Source of the DNA: Alphaproteobacteria bacterium
GTDB lineage: Bacteria > Pseudomonadota > Alphaproteobacteria > SMXP01
Assembly (NCBI GenBank): GCA_028285305.1
Contig: JANQPV010000022.1
Span: forward strand, 1 to 64,000
DNA: 64,000 nucleotides
Reading direction: 5' to 3'
Positions 8,108-16,453 of this stretch are shown here, one piece after another; the stretch's first letter is position 1; every line of letters begins with the position of its first letter. Made by a program: the position numbers and the translations under genes. Below the pieces are notes generated by a model. That model was not told the DNA's origin. It saw only the letters and a program-made list of their open reading frames with translations, and did not search any database.

Positions 8108-10579
8108 ATGGAATTGCCCACTCCGCTCGAAACGCCCCTCTTGCGCCGCCGTTGCGATCCGAACCTTCTCGGATTTGCGACCACAAAGGACCTTGAGCCC
8201 TCCGATGGGCTGATCGGTCAGTCGAGAGCACTTGAAGCCTTGCGTTTTGGAACAGAATTGAACGCGGGCGGCTACAACATATTCGTTCTGGGGACGCCGG
8301 GTACAGGACGGCATAACGCCGTGTTCCAGTTTCTGGACCGGTGCGCTGACGAGCGCCATCCCACGGATGATTGGGTCTATGTCTATAATTTCGAAGAAGC
8401 TCACCGGCCCCGCGCCCTACGCCTGCCTTCGGGATCCGCGCGCCGGTTCGCCGCAGACATGGATACGCTCATTGACTCTCTGAAAACCTCCATGCCCGCC
8501 GTCTTCGAGAGTGAAGACTACCAAACGCGCCGGAAATCGATTGAAGAGGCCTTTCGGGGAGCTCAAGAGCTCGCATTTACCGAAGTGTCCAACAAAGCGG
8601 AACAACAGGACCTTCGTTTGCTGCGTACGCCCCAGGGACTTGCCATTGCTCCGCTGCGTGACGGTGAGGTGATTGATCCGGCAGCGTTCGAAAAGCTTCC
8701 CGAGGAAGAGCGCAAGGAAACACAAGATCGAATTTCGTCGTTGCAGAGTGAATTGCGCGAAGCGATGGAACAAGTCCCCGTTCTGGATAAAGACCGAAGA
8801 GAAAAAATCAGGAAGCTGAATCGCGATCTTGCGGAAGTCGCCGTTGGCCGCGCAATGATGGATCTCGTCAATACTTTCCGCCGGGATGAGTCCATCGCGT
8901 CCGAGGACCGAGAGGAAATCTTCGCTCATTTAAAGGAGGTGCGGTCGGATCTCATTGAGAATGCGCATTTGTTCGTCCAATCGGCGGACCAACTCGATAC
9001 CCCTCAAGCGGAGCTCACGCCCGAATTGCCGCTTGACCTGCGGTTCAACCGCTACCGGGTGAATGTCATCGTTTGTCATCAGAAGGCTGATGAAAGCGAT
9101 GAAAAATGCCTTCCCAATGCGCCGGTGGTTTATGAAGATTATCCAGGGCTTGGGCATTTGGTGGGCCGGATCGAGCACGTGCCCCATATGGGTGCCATGT
9201 TAACGGATTTCACCCTCATCAAGGCAGGGGCTTTGCACCGTGCCAATGGTGGTTATCTCGTCATGGATGCGGAGCGGCTCATCTCAATGCCGTATGCGTG
9301 GCATGCCCTAAAGCGCAGTATCCGTTCGCGCGCCGTGGCGATCGAGCCTCCGATGACGGGATCGCAAACGGTCACCGCCGTTACTCTGGAACCGGAACCG
9401 ATCCCGCTCGATGCGAAAATCATCCTGATTGGGGAACGTCAAACATTCTACCTGCTGTCTCAATTGGACCCCGACTTTCGCGATCTTTTCAAGGTTGCCG
9501 TAGATTTCGACGAAATCATCGAACGAGATTCTCAGAGTACGCAGGAATTTTGCCGCCTTATTGCCGGGATCGCAGACAAGGAAGGTATGAAGGCGCTCAC
9601 GGCGGGGGGCTGTGCTGCGATGGTCGAACATGCGTCGCGTCTCGCTTCAGACGGGGAACGCCTCACGCTGCGTGTTTCAATATTGGCGGATATTGTTCGA
9701 GAGGCGGACTATTTGGCTGGTCGTGCCGGGCGCGAGGTTGTCGAAGACGAGGATATCAAGCGCGCGATCGATGCCCAAGTCCGGCGTTTGGATCGGGTTC
9801 GAGATCAGTCGCATGAACAGATCACCCGGGATACTGTTCTCATCGACGTCGAAGGGGCTGCGGTCGGCCAAATCAATGGGCTGTCGGTCCTGCAGATCGG
9901 TGCCTTCGCATTTGGGAAGCCCACCCGGATTTCTGCGCGGACAAGCGTGGGAGACGGACGGCTGATCGACATTGAGCGGGAAGTTGAACTTGGGGGACCC
10001 CTGCATTCGAAGGGGGTTCTGATCCTGTCTGGTTTCTTGGCCTCCAGGTATGCGCAAGACATGCCCATTTCGTTGGCGGCGAGTTTGGTCTTCGAACAAA
10101 GCTATGGAGGTGTCGACGGCGATTCCGCCTCTTCCACCGAATTGTACGCTCTCTTGTCTGCCCTGTCAGGGGTTCCGATTTCCCAAGGCCTTGCCGTGAC
10201 CGGGTCCGTCAATCAGTATGGAGATGTTCAAGCGATCGGCGGGGTCAATGAAAAGATCGAGGGATTCTTTGATATTTGCTCTGCAAAAGGGCTCGACGGC
10301 AAGCAGGGCGTTCTAGTCCCTCATTCAAATGTGAAGCACTTGATGTTGCGGGAAGATGTGGTTCGTGCCTGTGCTGAGGGGCACTTTCGCGTCTTCGGTG
10401 TGAGTCATATCGACCAAGGCATTGAGATTCTAACGGGCGTTTCGGCAGGTGAGCGGAACTCAGAGGGTTTCTATCCCGAAGGGACGATTAATCGCAGGGT
10501 TGAAGACAAGTTGAGATCGTATGCTCAGGTCCGGCAAGATTTCTTTGCCGGTAACGGATTTGGCAAGACGGAGGTCTAA
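8108..10579 (+). CDS. Lon-related ATP-dependent protease (AAA_32/LonB-like)
   Basis: 823 aa from ATG 8108; an in-frame TTG at 8081 would add nine residues. The N-terminal AAA-type region has a P-loop-like GTPGTGRHNAV in which Arg replaces the usual Lys. A charged coiled-coil insertion follows, then the GALHRANGGYLVMDAERL motif of this Lon subfamily. The C-terminal S16 protease domain has DGDSASSTE (catalytic Ser673) and GGVNEKIEGFF (catalytic Lys716). No N-terminal LAN domain is seen, so it is not classical LonA. It is predicted cytosolic. It lies between ccmB and ccmC, which suggests co-transcription. A role in cytochrome maturation would be inference only. Confidence 0.9.
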   Translation: MELPTPLETPLLRRRCDPNLLGFATTKDLEPSDGLIGQSRALEALRFGTELNAGGYNIFVLGTPGTGRHNAVFQFLDRCADERHPTDDWVYVYNFEEAHRPRALRLPSGSARRFAADMDTLIDSLKTSMPAVFESEDYQTRRKSIEEAFRGAQELAFTEVSNKAEQQDLRLLRTPQGLAIAPLRDGEVIDPAAFEKLPEEERKETQDRISSLQSELREAMEQVPVLDKDRREKIRKLNRDLAEVAVGRAMMDLVNTFRRDESIASEDREEIFAHLKEVRSDLIENAHLFVQSADQLDTPQAELTPELPLDLRFNRYRVNVIVCHQKADESDEKCLPNAPVVYEDYPGLGHLVGRIEHVPHMGAMLTDFTLIKAGALHRANGGYLVMDAERLISMPYAWHALKRSIRSRAVAIEPPMTGSQTVTAVTLEPEPIPLDAKIILIGERQTFYLLSQLDPDFRDLFKVAVDFDEIIERDSQSTQEFCRLIAGIADKEGMKALTAGGCAAMVEHASRLASDGERLTLRVSILADIVREADYLAGRAGREVVEDEDIKRAIDAQVRRLDRVRDQSHEQITRDTVLIDVEGAAVGQINGLSVLQIGAFAFGKPTRISARTSVGDGRLIDIEREVELGGPLHSKGVLILSGFLASRYAQDMPISLAASLVFEQSYGGVDGDSASSTELYALLSALSGVPISQGLAVTGSVNQYGDVQAIGGVNEKIEGFFDICSAKGLDGKQGVLVPHSNVKHLMLREDVVRACAEGHFRVFGVSHIDQGIEILTGVSAGERNSEGFYPEGTINRRVEDKLRSYAQVRQDFFAGNGFGKTEV

Positions 10580-10663
10580 ATTGTCCGGATCAGAAGGTCG
10601 GCGAAGCTCTCAAAAAAGCGGTCACTGTGGTGATCCATTCATTGAAGATGTACGAGTTGCTTG

Positions 10664-11398
10664 ATGAGTAAATACGCAAACCCCCACCTCTTCATGAAAT
10701 ATTCCAAGCCACTGCTTCCTTGGGTGGGGGGGCTCTGCACTATCATGCTGGTCGTGGGTTTCGTCTGGAGCTTTTATCTGGTACCGCCCGATTATCAGCA
10801 AGGGGGTTCGGTGCGGATCATGTTTGTTCATGTTCCGGCAGCGTGGCTCTCTCAATTTGTCTATGCTTCGATCGCCGCCGCCAGTCTTGTTTCGCTGATC
10901 TGGCGCCACGCCTTGGCGGATGTGTTTGCCAAGTCGGCGGCTCCTTTGGGGGCCGCCTTTACATTGCTTATGCTGGTCACCGGATCCATATGGGGAAAGC
11001 CTATGTGGGGAACATGGTGGGAATGGGATGCCCGGTTAACGTCCGCCCTCATTCTTTTCTTTCTTTATTTGGGCTATATCGCGCTTTGGCACACGATCGA
11101 GAATCAGCAGGTGGCGGCCCGAAACGCCGCTATTTTGGCTCTGGTCGGATTTATCAATATTCCGATTATCCGGTTTTCGGTCGACTGGTGGAACACACTC
11201 CACCAGCCGGCGAGCGTGATTCGTTCAGATGGTCCCTCAATTGATTCAGTCTTTTTGGCCCCTCTATTGTTCATGCTCGTCACCTACACCATCTTTTTTG
11301 CGCTGATGGTGGTTATTCGCATGCGGACCGAGATTATGCGCCGACGTTTGTCGTCCGCCCGATACGCATCAGCTGCCTTTGAAGAGAGTGTTGCTTAG
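10664..11398 (+). CDS. ccmC: Heme exporter protein CcmC
   Basis: Inner-membrane heme-handling protein that attaches heme to CcmE. 244 aa from ATG 10664, preferred over a TTG one codon earlier. It has about six membrane segments and the periplasmic tryptophan-rich motif WGTWWEWDARLTSALILFF that binds heme. Conserved histidines occur in FVHVPAAW and in the WWNTLHQPAS segment. It is followed after 3 nt by ccmD. Family membership is clear. Confidence 0.95.
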   Translation: MSKYANPHLFMKYSKPLLPWVGGLCTIMLVVGFVWSFYLVPPDYQQGGSVRIMFVHVPAAWLSQFVYASIAAASLVSLIWRHALADVFAKSAAPLGAAFTLLMLVTGSIWGKPMWGTWWEWDARLTSALILFFLYLGYIALWHTIENQQVAARNAAILALVGFINIPIIRFSVDWWNTLHQPASVIRSDGPSIDSVFLAPLLFMLVTYTIFFALMVVIRMRTEIMRRRLSSARYASAAFEESVA

Positions 11399-11401
11399 AC
11401 C

Positions 11402-11536
11402 ATGGACTCCTACGCTGAATATGTGGTGCCTGCCTACTTGATCTCCGTCGCTGTGCTCGGTCTCATCGGCATCTACTCGGTTCATCAGTATGCGCGTGTG
11501 AAGAAGAAACTGTCCGCAAGCGGCGAAGAGATCTGA
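11402..11536 (+). CDS. ccmD: Heme exporter accessory protein CcmD
   Basis: 44-aa protein beginning MDSYAEYVVPAYLISV, with one membrane helix (about residues 9-27) and a basic juxtamembrane segment HQYARVKKKL. This is the usual CcmD architecture. It starts 3 nt after the ccmC stop and ends 19 nt before ccmG. CcmD holds holo-CcmE release by CcmABC in place. Short and divergent in sequence, so the call rests on architecture and position. Confidence 0.88.
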   Translation: MDSYAEYVVPAYLISVAVLGLIGIYSVHQYARVKKKLSASGEEI

Positions 11537-11555
11537 AGGTGGAACAGTACAGCCT

Positions 11556-12116
11556 ATGAATACCGCGCCGCGATTGTTCTATCTGATTCCAATCGGAATC
11601 TTCTTTGTGTTGTCGATTATCTTTGTTGCGGCGTTGATGCGCGACAATCCGCAACGTCTTGTCTCACCCAATGTAGGAAAGGCCGCACCCGAGCTCGATT
11701 TGCCTATCTTAGCGTTCGAGGAGGACCCAACCCAGCTCGCGACTCAAAGGCTCGTTAGCCGGATCATTGCGCAGTCGGACCGGACCGTGGTGATCAATTT
11801 CTGGGCTTCGTGGTGCACTCCCTGTCTGGCCGAGCATCCCCATTTAATGAATTTGGCCGCACAGGAAAGTCTCGATCTCCACGGGATTAACTATAAGGAC
11901 ACTCAAGAGGACGCGCTGCAGTTCCTTCGGCGCCATGGAAACCCCTTTAGTTTGGTGGGAGTGGACGAAGATGGGCGCGCCGGAATTGATTGGGGGATTA
12001 CCGGGGTTCCCGAAACTTTTGTGATCTCACCTGAGGGCCGTGTGTTGGATCACGTCGGCGGCCCACTTACGGAAGATGATTACGATCGCATCATTGCGCT
12101 CGCACGTAGGCGTTAA
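11556..12116 (+). CDS. ccmG: Thiol:disulfide interchange protein CcmG (DsbE)
   Basis: Membrane-anchored periplasmic thioredoxin that keeps apocytochrome c cysteines reduced. 186 aa: an N-terminal anchor at about residues 8-27, then a thioredoxin fold with NFWASWCTPC (Cys87, Cys90) and the cis-proline segment GVPETFVI. The family motif GINYKD is also present. It closes the ccm cluster. ccmE, ccmF and ccmH are not in this window and must lie elsewhere. Confidence 0.94.
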   Translation: MNTAPRLFYLIPIGIFFVLSIIFVAALMRDNPQRLVSPNVGKAAPELDLPILAFEEDPTQLATQRLVSRIIAQSDRTVVINFWASWCTPCLAEHPHLMNLAAQESLDLHGINYKDTQEDALQFLRRHGNPFSLVGVDEDGRAGIDWGITGVPETFVISPEGRVLDHVGGPLTEDDYDRIIALARRR

Positions 12117-12202
12117 CGAATGATTTAACGATTCGCTTACATCCGTTTGGTAACGTCAGAAACGGGACCGCAGTCCCGATGTGAGAGTACGTACGAGTTC
12201 TG

Positions 12203-12535
12203 ATGGTTGATATTTCCGTAAATGCTTCTTTGCTCACGGCGCAATATGCGCGTGCTACAAACTCGTCAGCGGAGTCTTCGCGGTTTGTTCGTAACCTGAA
12301 TCAGGCCGACACTGAGAGCCGAGCCGTTGAATTCAGCGATGAGCGCTCTTTGCCCGTCGACAAGGTCGAAGTCACCGCTTCCAATATTGATTCATTGGGT
12401 CAGCTTGAGGGATCTGGGGCAAAGAATGATCCCATCCCGGCAACGGAAGAGGATCTAACTGGTGTCGGCCGGCGAGAGCAGCCAATCCCTTCACGCAACA
12501 TTCCCCTCGGTTCCACAGTGGATTTGATCGTGTAA
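12203..12535 (+). CDS. Hypothetical protein
   Basis: 110 aa, start ATG 12203, not recognised as any family. The sequence is hydrophilic, with no signal peptide or membrane segment. The N-terminus (MVDISVNASLLTAQYARAT) could form a short amphipathic helix. The rest is rich in Ser, Asp, Glu and Pro and looks largely disordered. A small hairpin (CGGGAC/GTCCCG, 12163-12178) lies between ccmG and this gene. It converges on the MarR-type gene and shares the terminator region at 12554-12580. Confidence 0.6.
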   Translation: MVDISVNASLLTAQYARATNSSAESSRFVRNLNQADTESRAVEFSDERSLPVDKVEVTASNIDSLGQLEGSGAKNDPIPATEEDLTGVGRREQPIPSRNIPLGSTVDLIV

Positions 12536-12553
12536 TCTTTGCGACAAAAACAA

Positions 12554-12580
12554 CGCCCCGACCGTTTGCCGATCGGGGCG
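12554..12580 (-). terminator. Rho-independent terminator of the MarR/H1-tail gene
   Basis: Stem CGCCCCGA/TCGGGGCG (8 bp, extendable with one mismatch) around a short loop. Read on the minus strand it is followed by TTGTTTTTG, a T-rich tract. It therefore serves the minus-strand gene ending at 12609 and may also stop the convergent plus-strand transcript. Confidence 0.8.
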
Positions 12581-12608
12581 CTGAACTTCAGTAATACGTC
12601 AGATTGAA

Positions 12609-13184
12609 TTACTTCTTGCGAGCGGTCTTGCGCTTCTTGGCTGCGGGCCGCTTCTTGGCTGCGGTCTTTTTCTTAGCCGCGGGACGCTTTTTTGCAGCCG
12701 TTTTGCGCTTGGCCGCAGGACGGCGAGCCGTTTTTGCAGCTGCGGCTTCCATTTCCTTATCGATTTCTTCTGAGATTGACTGAAGGAGCCTTACAAAGTC
12801 GCCTTGTTTCGACTTGGCCAGAACCTTCAGGACATCATCGTCTGCCTTTGTGACTTTGGGCTCGGCCGAGTTCATCGACTTACGTCCGGACGCGGTAATG
12901 CTCACGGCGTTTGCGCGGGCATCGGCCTTTGTCCGCTTTCTTGTAAGCAGGCCTTTCTTGATCATCCGGCTGATCATGTCGGCCAAGGTGCTGCGGTCGA
13001 TACCCGTAGCCTTGACGAGGTCCGTTTGGCTCAAGCCTTCGTTCTTAGATACCGCATGCAAAACAGCGAATTGACGAGGTGTCAGATCATTGTTTCCCAT
13101 TTGGTCGGAATATTTGTCAAAAGAGTATTGCTGAGCCCTGCGCAGCAGGTGCCCGACAGACTTGTTCAAATCAAATTTAGCCAT
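12609..13184 (-). CDS. MarR-family regulator with histone H1-like C-terminal tail
   Basis: 191 aa. Residues 1-140 form a MarR winged helix: LTPRQFAVLHAV, then GLSQTDLVKATGIDRSTLADMI as the recognition region, then the wing. Residues 151-191 are a low-complexity tail of Lys, Arg, Ala and Pro with repeats of the type AAKKRPAAKK; 22 of its 41 residues are Lys or Arg. Such tails resemble eukaryotic H1 and bacterial H1-like proteins and should bind DNA non-specifically. The ligand and targets are unknown. An inverted repeat upstream (13301-13319) is a possible operator. Confidence 0.85.
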   Translation of the reverse strand: MAKFDLNKSVGHLLRRAQQYSFDKYSDQMGNNDLTPRQFAVLHAVSKNEGLSQTDLVKATGIDRSTLADMISRMIKKGLLTRKRTKADARANAVSITASGRKSMNSAEPKVTKADDDVLKVLAKSKQGDFVRLLQSISEEIDKEMEAAAAKTARRPAAKRKTAAKKRPAAKKKTAAKKRPAAKKRKTARKK

Positions 13185-13300
13185 TTGTTTCCCCTATTCA
13201 ATTGGAGGTTTCGAGTGCGTGTTTGGATACATTCGGTCAGCACCTGCAAATGTGTGCATAGAAATAATCAAAACACGTACAACAGGCTATCGTCACTACA

Positions 13301-13319
13301 CATTAATTTTTGTTTAATG
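13301..13319. promoter_or_regulatory. Possible operator upstream of the MarR/H1-tail gene
   Basis: Inverted repeat CATTAA (13301-13306) and TTAATG (13314-13319), in an AT-rich intergenic stretch about 117 nt upstream of the regulator start. The size suits a MarR dimer site, but no second copy or experiment supports it. Confidence 0.3.
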
Positions 13320-13534
13320 GTGACTTTTTGATCTCATCTCCATACAAATAATACTTAGCCATTCGTCCTGAGCGGATTGTCTTGGCACGTCAGTTCAAAC
13401 GAAATGCTGTAATTCGTGTGCATATGTAACCCCTTATCCTCTTGATTTTTCATGGTTTTTTTGATTACTTGAAGAAGCGTGTCCCGGGGTGTTGCGAAAC
13501 GGACACACTGACAAATTAAGTGAAGCTGAAGCTC

Positions 13535-14110
13535 ATGACCAAATTGCCGAAACCCACTTTCAGTCAACGGATTCCGGATGGCGAAGACAGGATTCGGGAC
13601 GTATGCGACCGATGTGGCTGGATCCACTACGATAATCCCAAAATCGTCGTTGGATCCGTGTGCACATGGGCCGACAAGATTCTTCTCTGTCGGCGTGCCA
13701 TCGAGCCGCGTCAGGGATTTTGGACCCTTCCGGCAGGCTTTTTGGAGCAAAACGAAACAACTGAAGAAGGGGCCAAGAGAGAGGCCCAGGAGGAAGCGTG
13801 TGCAGATATTCAGCCACAGGCTCTTCTGGCGATCTACAATATTGCCCGCATCAGTCAGGTCCAAATTATGTATAAGGCGAAGTTGGTTTCACCGGATATA
13901 GCGATTGGTCCGGAAAGCCTGGAAGTGGGCCTATTCTCCTGGCACGAAATACCGTGGTCGGACCTCGCCTTTCCTAGTGTTTATTGGGCTCTGAACCAGC
14001 ACAAACTGGTTGCTGACACAGAAATTTTCGCACCTTTTGTCAATCCTGAAGATACATCGGACTTTGAGGGAGAAGATCCGTTCGCGGGCCTTGTTTCGAC
14101 CTCAAGTTAG
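13535..14110 (+). CDS. Nudix hydrolase with N-terminal zinc-ribbon segment
   Basis: 191 aa from ATG 13535; a GTG at 13520 would add five residues. An N-terminal CDRCGWIHYDNPKIVVG segment is a short zinc-ribbon-like motif found in ADP-ribose/NADH pyrophosphatase-type Nudix proteins. The Nudix box reads GFLEQNETTEEGAKREAQEE, with the metal-binding REAQEE intact and Cys in place of the late Gly, which is common in this subgroup. It hydrolyses an unidentified nucleoside diphosphate derivative. Its stop codon overlaps the convergent yciB stop by 4 bp. Confidence 0.88.
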   Translation: MTKLPKPTFSQRIPDGEDRIRDVCDRCGWIHYDNPKIVVGSVCTWADKILLCRRAIEPRQGFWTLPAGFLEQNETTEEGAKREAQEEACADIQPQALLAIYNIARISQVQIMYKAKLVSPDIAIGPESLEVGLFSWHEIPWSDLAFPSVYWALNQHKLVADTEIFAPFVNPEDTSDFEGEDPFAGLVSTSS

Positions 14111-14754
14111 TCGGATTTGGACACGGATGGTGCGTATTTGGTCAGCAACGGCATTTGGAACATTCCAAAGATCATTGTCAGAGGCAACACACCCCACACT
14201 TTGAACGAGACCCAGAATTCTTCTGAGAAATTGCGCCATATGACTTCGTTGAGGACTGCCAAAAAAATGAAAAAACACGACCAGCGAATTGTCAGAACCC
14301 GCCACCCTTGATCATTCAGGGCGAAGATTTCTCCGAACAAGTACTTCATGAATGTGCGGCCAGACATAAGGCCTGCAATGAGGATGGATGCAAACAGCAT
14401 ATTCACAATGGTTGGCTTCATCTTGATGAATGTATCGTTCTGAAGCACCACCGTCAGGCCGCCGAAAACAAGGACGACAACACCCGTAATCAACGGCATG
14501 GGGGCAATGCGGCCTTGTTGGGTGTAGGCGAATGTGAGGGCTGCAGCCGTTGCGATCATATAAGCGACAGTTGCGATGATCAGCTCTGAGACATCTCCTG
14601 CGCCCACTACGGCATTTGCCCGCTCTTCGCCGATGAGAAAATACAGACCAAAGAAAACAAACAGAGGGCCTAAATCGACCAATGTGCGGATTAGTGCTTC
14701 TTTCGTGTCCGTGGATTCAGCGGTTTCGGGCTGCGGTGAGGTCGATTCAGTCAT
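14107..14754 (-). CDS. yciB: Inner membrane-spanning protein YciB (IspZ, septation protein A family)
   Basis: 215 aa with five to six hydrophobic segments and the family motifs KPTIVNMLFA, SGRTFMKYLFG, WRVLTIRWSCFFIFLAVLNE and WVSFKVWGVLPLT. The family affects cell envelope and septum synthesis, but the biochemical role is not established. It follows ftsY in the dapF-mtaB-ftsY-yciB order typical of alphaproteobacteria, with 63 nt between ftsY and yciB. The N-terminal ~20 residues are a polar Ser/Thr/Glu-rich extension. Confidence 0.93.
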   Translation of the reverse strand: MTESTSPQPETAESTDTKEALIRTLVDLGPLFVFFGLYFLIGEERANAVVGAGDVSELIIATVAYMIATAAALTFAYTQQGRIAPMPLITGVVVLVFGGLTVVLQNDTFIKMKPTIVNMLFASILIAGLMSGRTFMKYLFGEIFALNDQGWRVLTIRWSCFFIFLAVLNEVIWRNFSEEFWVSFKVWGVLPLTMIFGMFQMPLLTKYAPSVSKSD

Positions 14755-14817
14755 GGCATGAACTCCGCACTGTGCTGTTTTTTCCTAAGTTTAATACGTT
14801 TCTCTCATCGCCAGAGA

Positions 14818-16452
14818 TCAAGCTTGGGGAAAGAGCTGGCTCTCTTCATGCGATTGACGTCCGGATTCCTGCGTTTCAGGCGTTGCCGCGCCAACCAAAG
14901 CCTGCGCAAACGCTTCAGCCTTGAATTCTTGTAAGTCATCTATGCCTTCGCCGACACCGATGAAATGGACAGGCAGGGCAAATTTTTCTGCGATTGCGAC
15001 GAGAATACCTCCCCTCGCCGTTCCGTCCAGCTTCGTCATAACGAGGCCCGTGACGCCCGCCGTGTCCTTGAAGGCCTCAACTTGACTCACGGCGTTTTGA
15101 CCTGTGGTCGCATCAAGAGTTAGTAGGACGGCATGGGGGGCCGTCGGGTCCAATTTTTTAATGACGCGCACGATCTTTTCGAGCTCGGCCATGAGATTCG
15201 CCTTGTTTTGAAGGCGGCCAGCAGTATCGATGAGCACGATGTCCGAGCTATTCTGTCGTGCTTCTTCTATGGCCTCGTAAGCCAGTCCTGCGGCATCGGC
15301 GCCGATATCCTTTGCAATCACCGGATTATCCGTCCGTTCGCCCCAGATTTTCAGTTGCTCGATGGCGGCGGCCCGAAATGTGTCGCCCGCAGCCAAGACA
15401 CATGATTTGCCCTCAGCCTTTTGTTTGGCGGCGATCTTTCCAATCGTCGTGGTTTTGCCGGATCCGTTCACGCCTACCATCAAGATGACAAACGGCTTGG
15501 ATGTCTGAGAAATAACCAACGGGGTTTCCGTTGGCCCAAGGACTTTTACGATTTCATCCGCCAGGACTTTGCGGACTTCCTCGGGAGCAATTTCTTTGTC
15601 GTATCGCCCTTCCGCGAGGCTGGAGCTGATTTTTGCCGCCGTGACGACCCCAAGGTCGGACGAAATAAGCAGATCCTCAAGTTCTTCGAGAGTATCGTCG
15701 TCTAGCTTGCGCTTGGTGAAGATGCCGGTGACACCTTCGCTCAACTTGTTGCTGGAACGGGTCAGGCCTGATTTCAGTCGGGAAAAGAAGCCTGGCTTTT
15801 TGTCCTTACTTTCTTGTGTTTCCTGCTGGCCTTCGTCCGCTTGCTTGCTATCCTCTTTGGAGCGGGCGCCAAAACGCGCCAGAAGTCCCTTGTTCTCCTC
15901 CGGTCCCTCCCTGCCGACGTGATCCGTTGTATCCTCCGTCCCCGGTGGGCTTTGATCCGTGGCGGTCCGATCTTGCGGCGCTACGACCTGGGCTGTCTCG
16001 TTCCGCTCCAAATTTGCAGTTTGACGAGAGACGCTCTCAATCGGTGCAGGGGCATCTTCACCGGTCTTGTCATTGTCTTTGGGGCCGACGCCGAAGCGGG
16101 ATAGCAATCCCTTTTTTTCTTCTTTTTCTGCGGTGGGAGCAGGGGGGTCGGATGTAATGGCCTCCGTTGGACTTAGATCTTTAGCGCCTTGGTCGTTAGG
16201 GGCTGCGGACGGCGTTGACTGGATCGTTGGGGCCGGCTCGCTTGAAACAGCGGTTTGCTCTTGCTTCGAGCTGAAACCAAATCTTGAGAGAAGTCCCGAC
16301 TTTTTTTGCTCTGCAGGAGGATCAGTGGTTTGTGTGGGGTCGGGGCTTTCCGCAGGCGGCGATGGCTTCTCCAAAGTGGATTCCGGGTTCTTGGAGCTTT
16401 TGTTGCCCCACGGAATAAGTCGGCGCTTTTTGTCTTCTTCTTGATTTGCCAT
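14818..16452 (-). CDS. ftsY: Signal recognition particle receptor FtsY
   Basis: GTPase that docks SRP-ribosome complexes at the inner membrane. 544 aa from the ATG at 16452, which follows the mtaB stop by 1 nt. The NG domain is complete (GVNGSGKTTTIGKIA, DTAGRLQNKANLM, TKLDGTARGG). The acidic A domain is long and carries a repeated motif: SGLLSRFGFSS (52-62), KGLLSRFGVGP (114-124), KGLLARFGARS (188-198) and PGFFSRLKSGLTRSS (220-234). The last is the normal membrane-binding helix at the A/N border; the first three look like duplicates separated by Pro/Glu-rich linkers. Confidence 0.96.
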   Translation of the reverse strand: MANQEEDKKRRLIPWGNKSSKNPESTLEKPSPPAESPDPTQTTDPPAEQKKSGLLSRFGFSSKQEQTAVSSEPAPTIQSTPSAAPNDQGAKDLSPTEAITSDPPAPTAEKEEKKGLLSRFGVGPKDNDKTGEDAPAPIESVSRQTANLERNETAQVVAPQDRTATDQSPPGTEDTTDHVGREGPEENKGLLARFGARSKEDSKQADEGQQETQESKDKKPGFFSRLKSGLTRSSNKLSEGVTGIFTKRKLDDDTLEELEDLLISSDLGVVTAAKISSSLAEGRYDKEIAPEEVRKVLADEIVKVLGPTETPLVISQTSKPFVILMVGVNGSGKTTTIGKIAAKQKAEGKSCVLAAGDTFRAAAIEQLKIWGERTDNPVIAKDIGADAAGLAYEAIEEARQNSSDIVLIDTAGRLQNKANLMAELEKIVRVIKKLDPTAPHAVLLTLDATTGQNAVSQVEAFKDTAGVTGLVMTKLDGTARGGILVAIAEKFALPVHFIGVGEGIDDLQEFKAEAFAQALVGAATPETQESGRQSHEESQLFPQA

Positions 16453-16453
16453 G

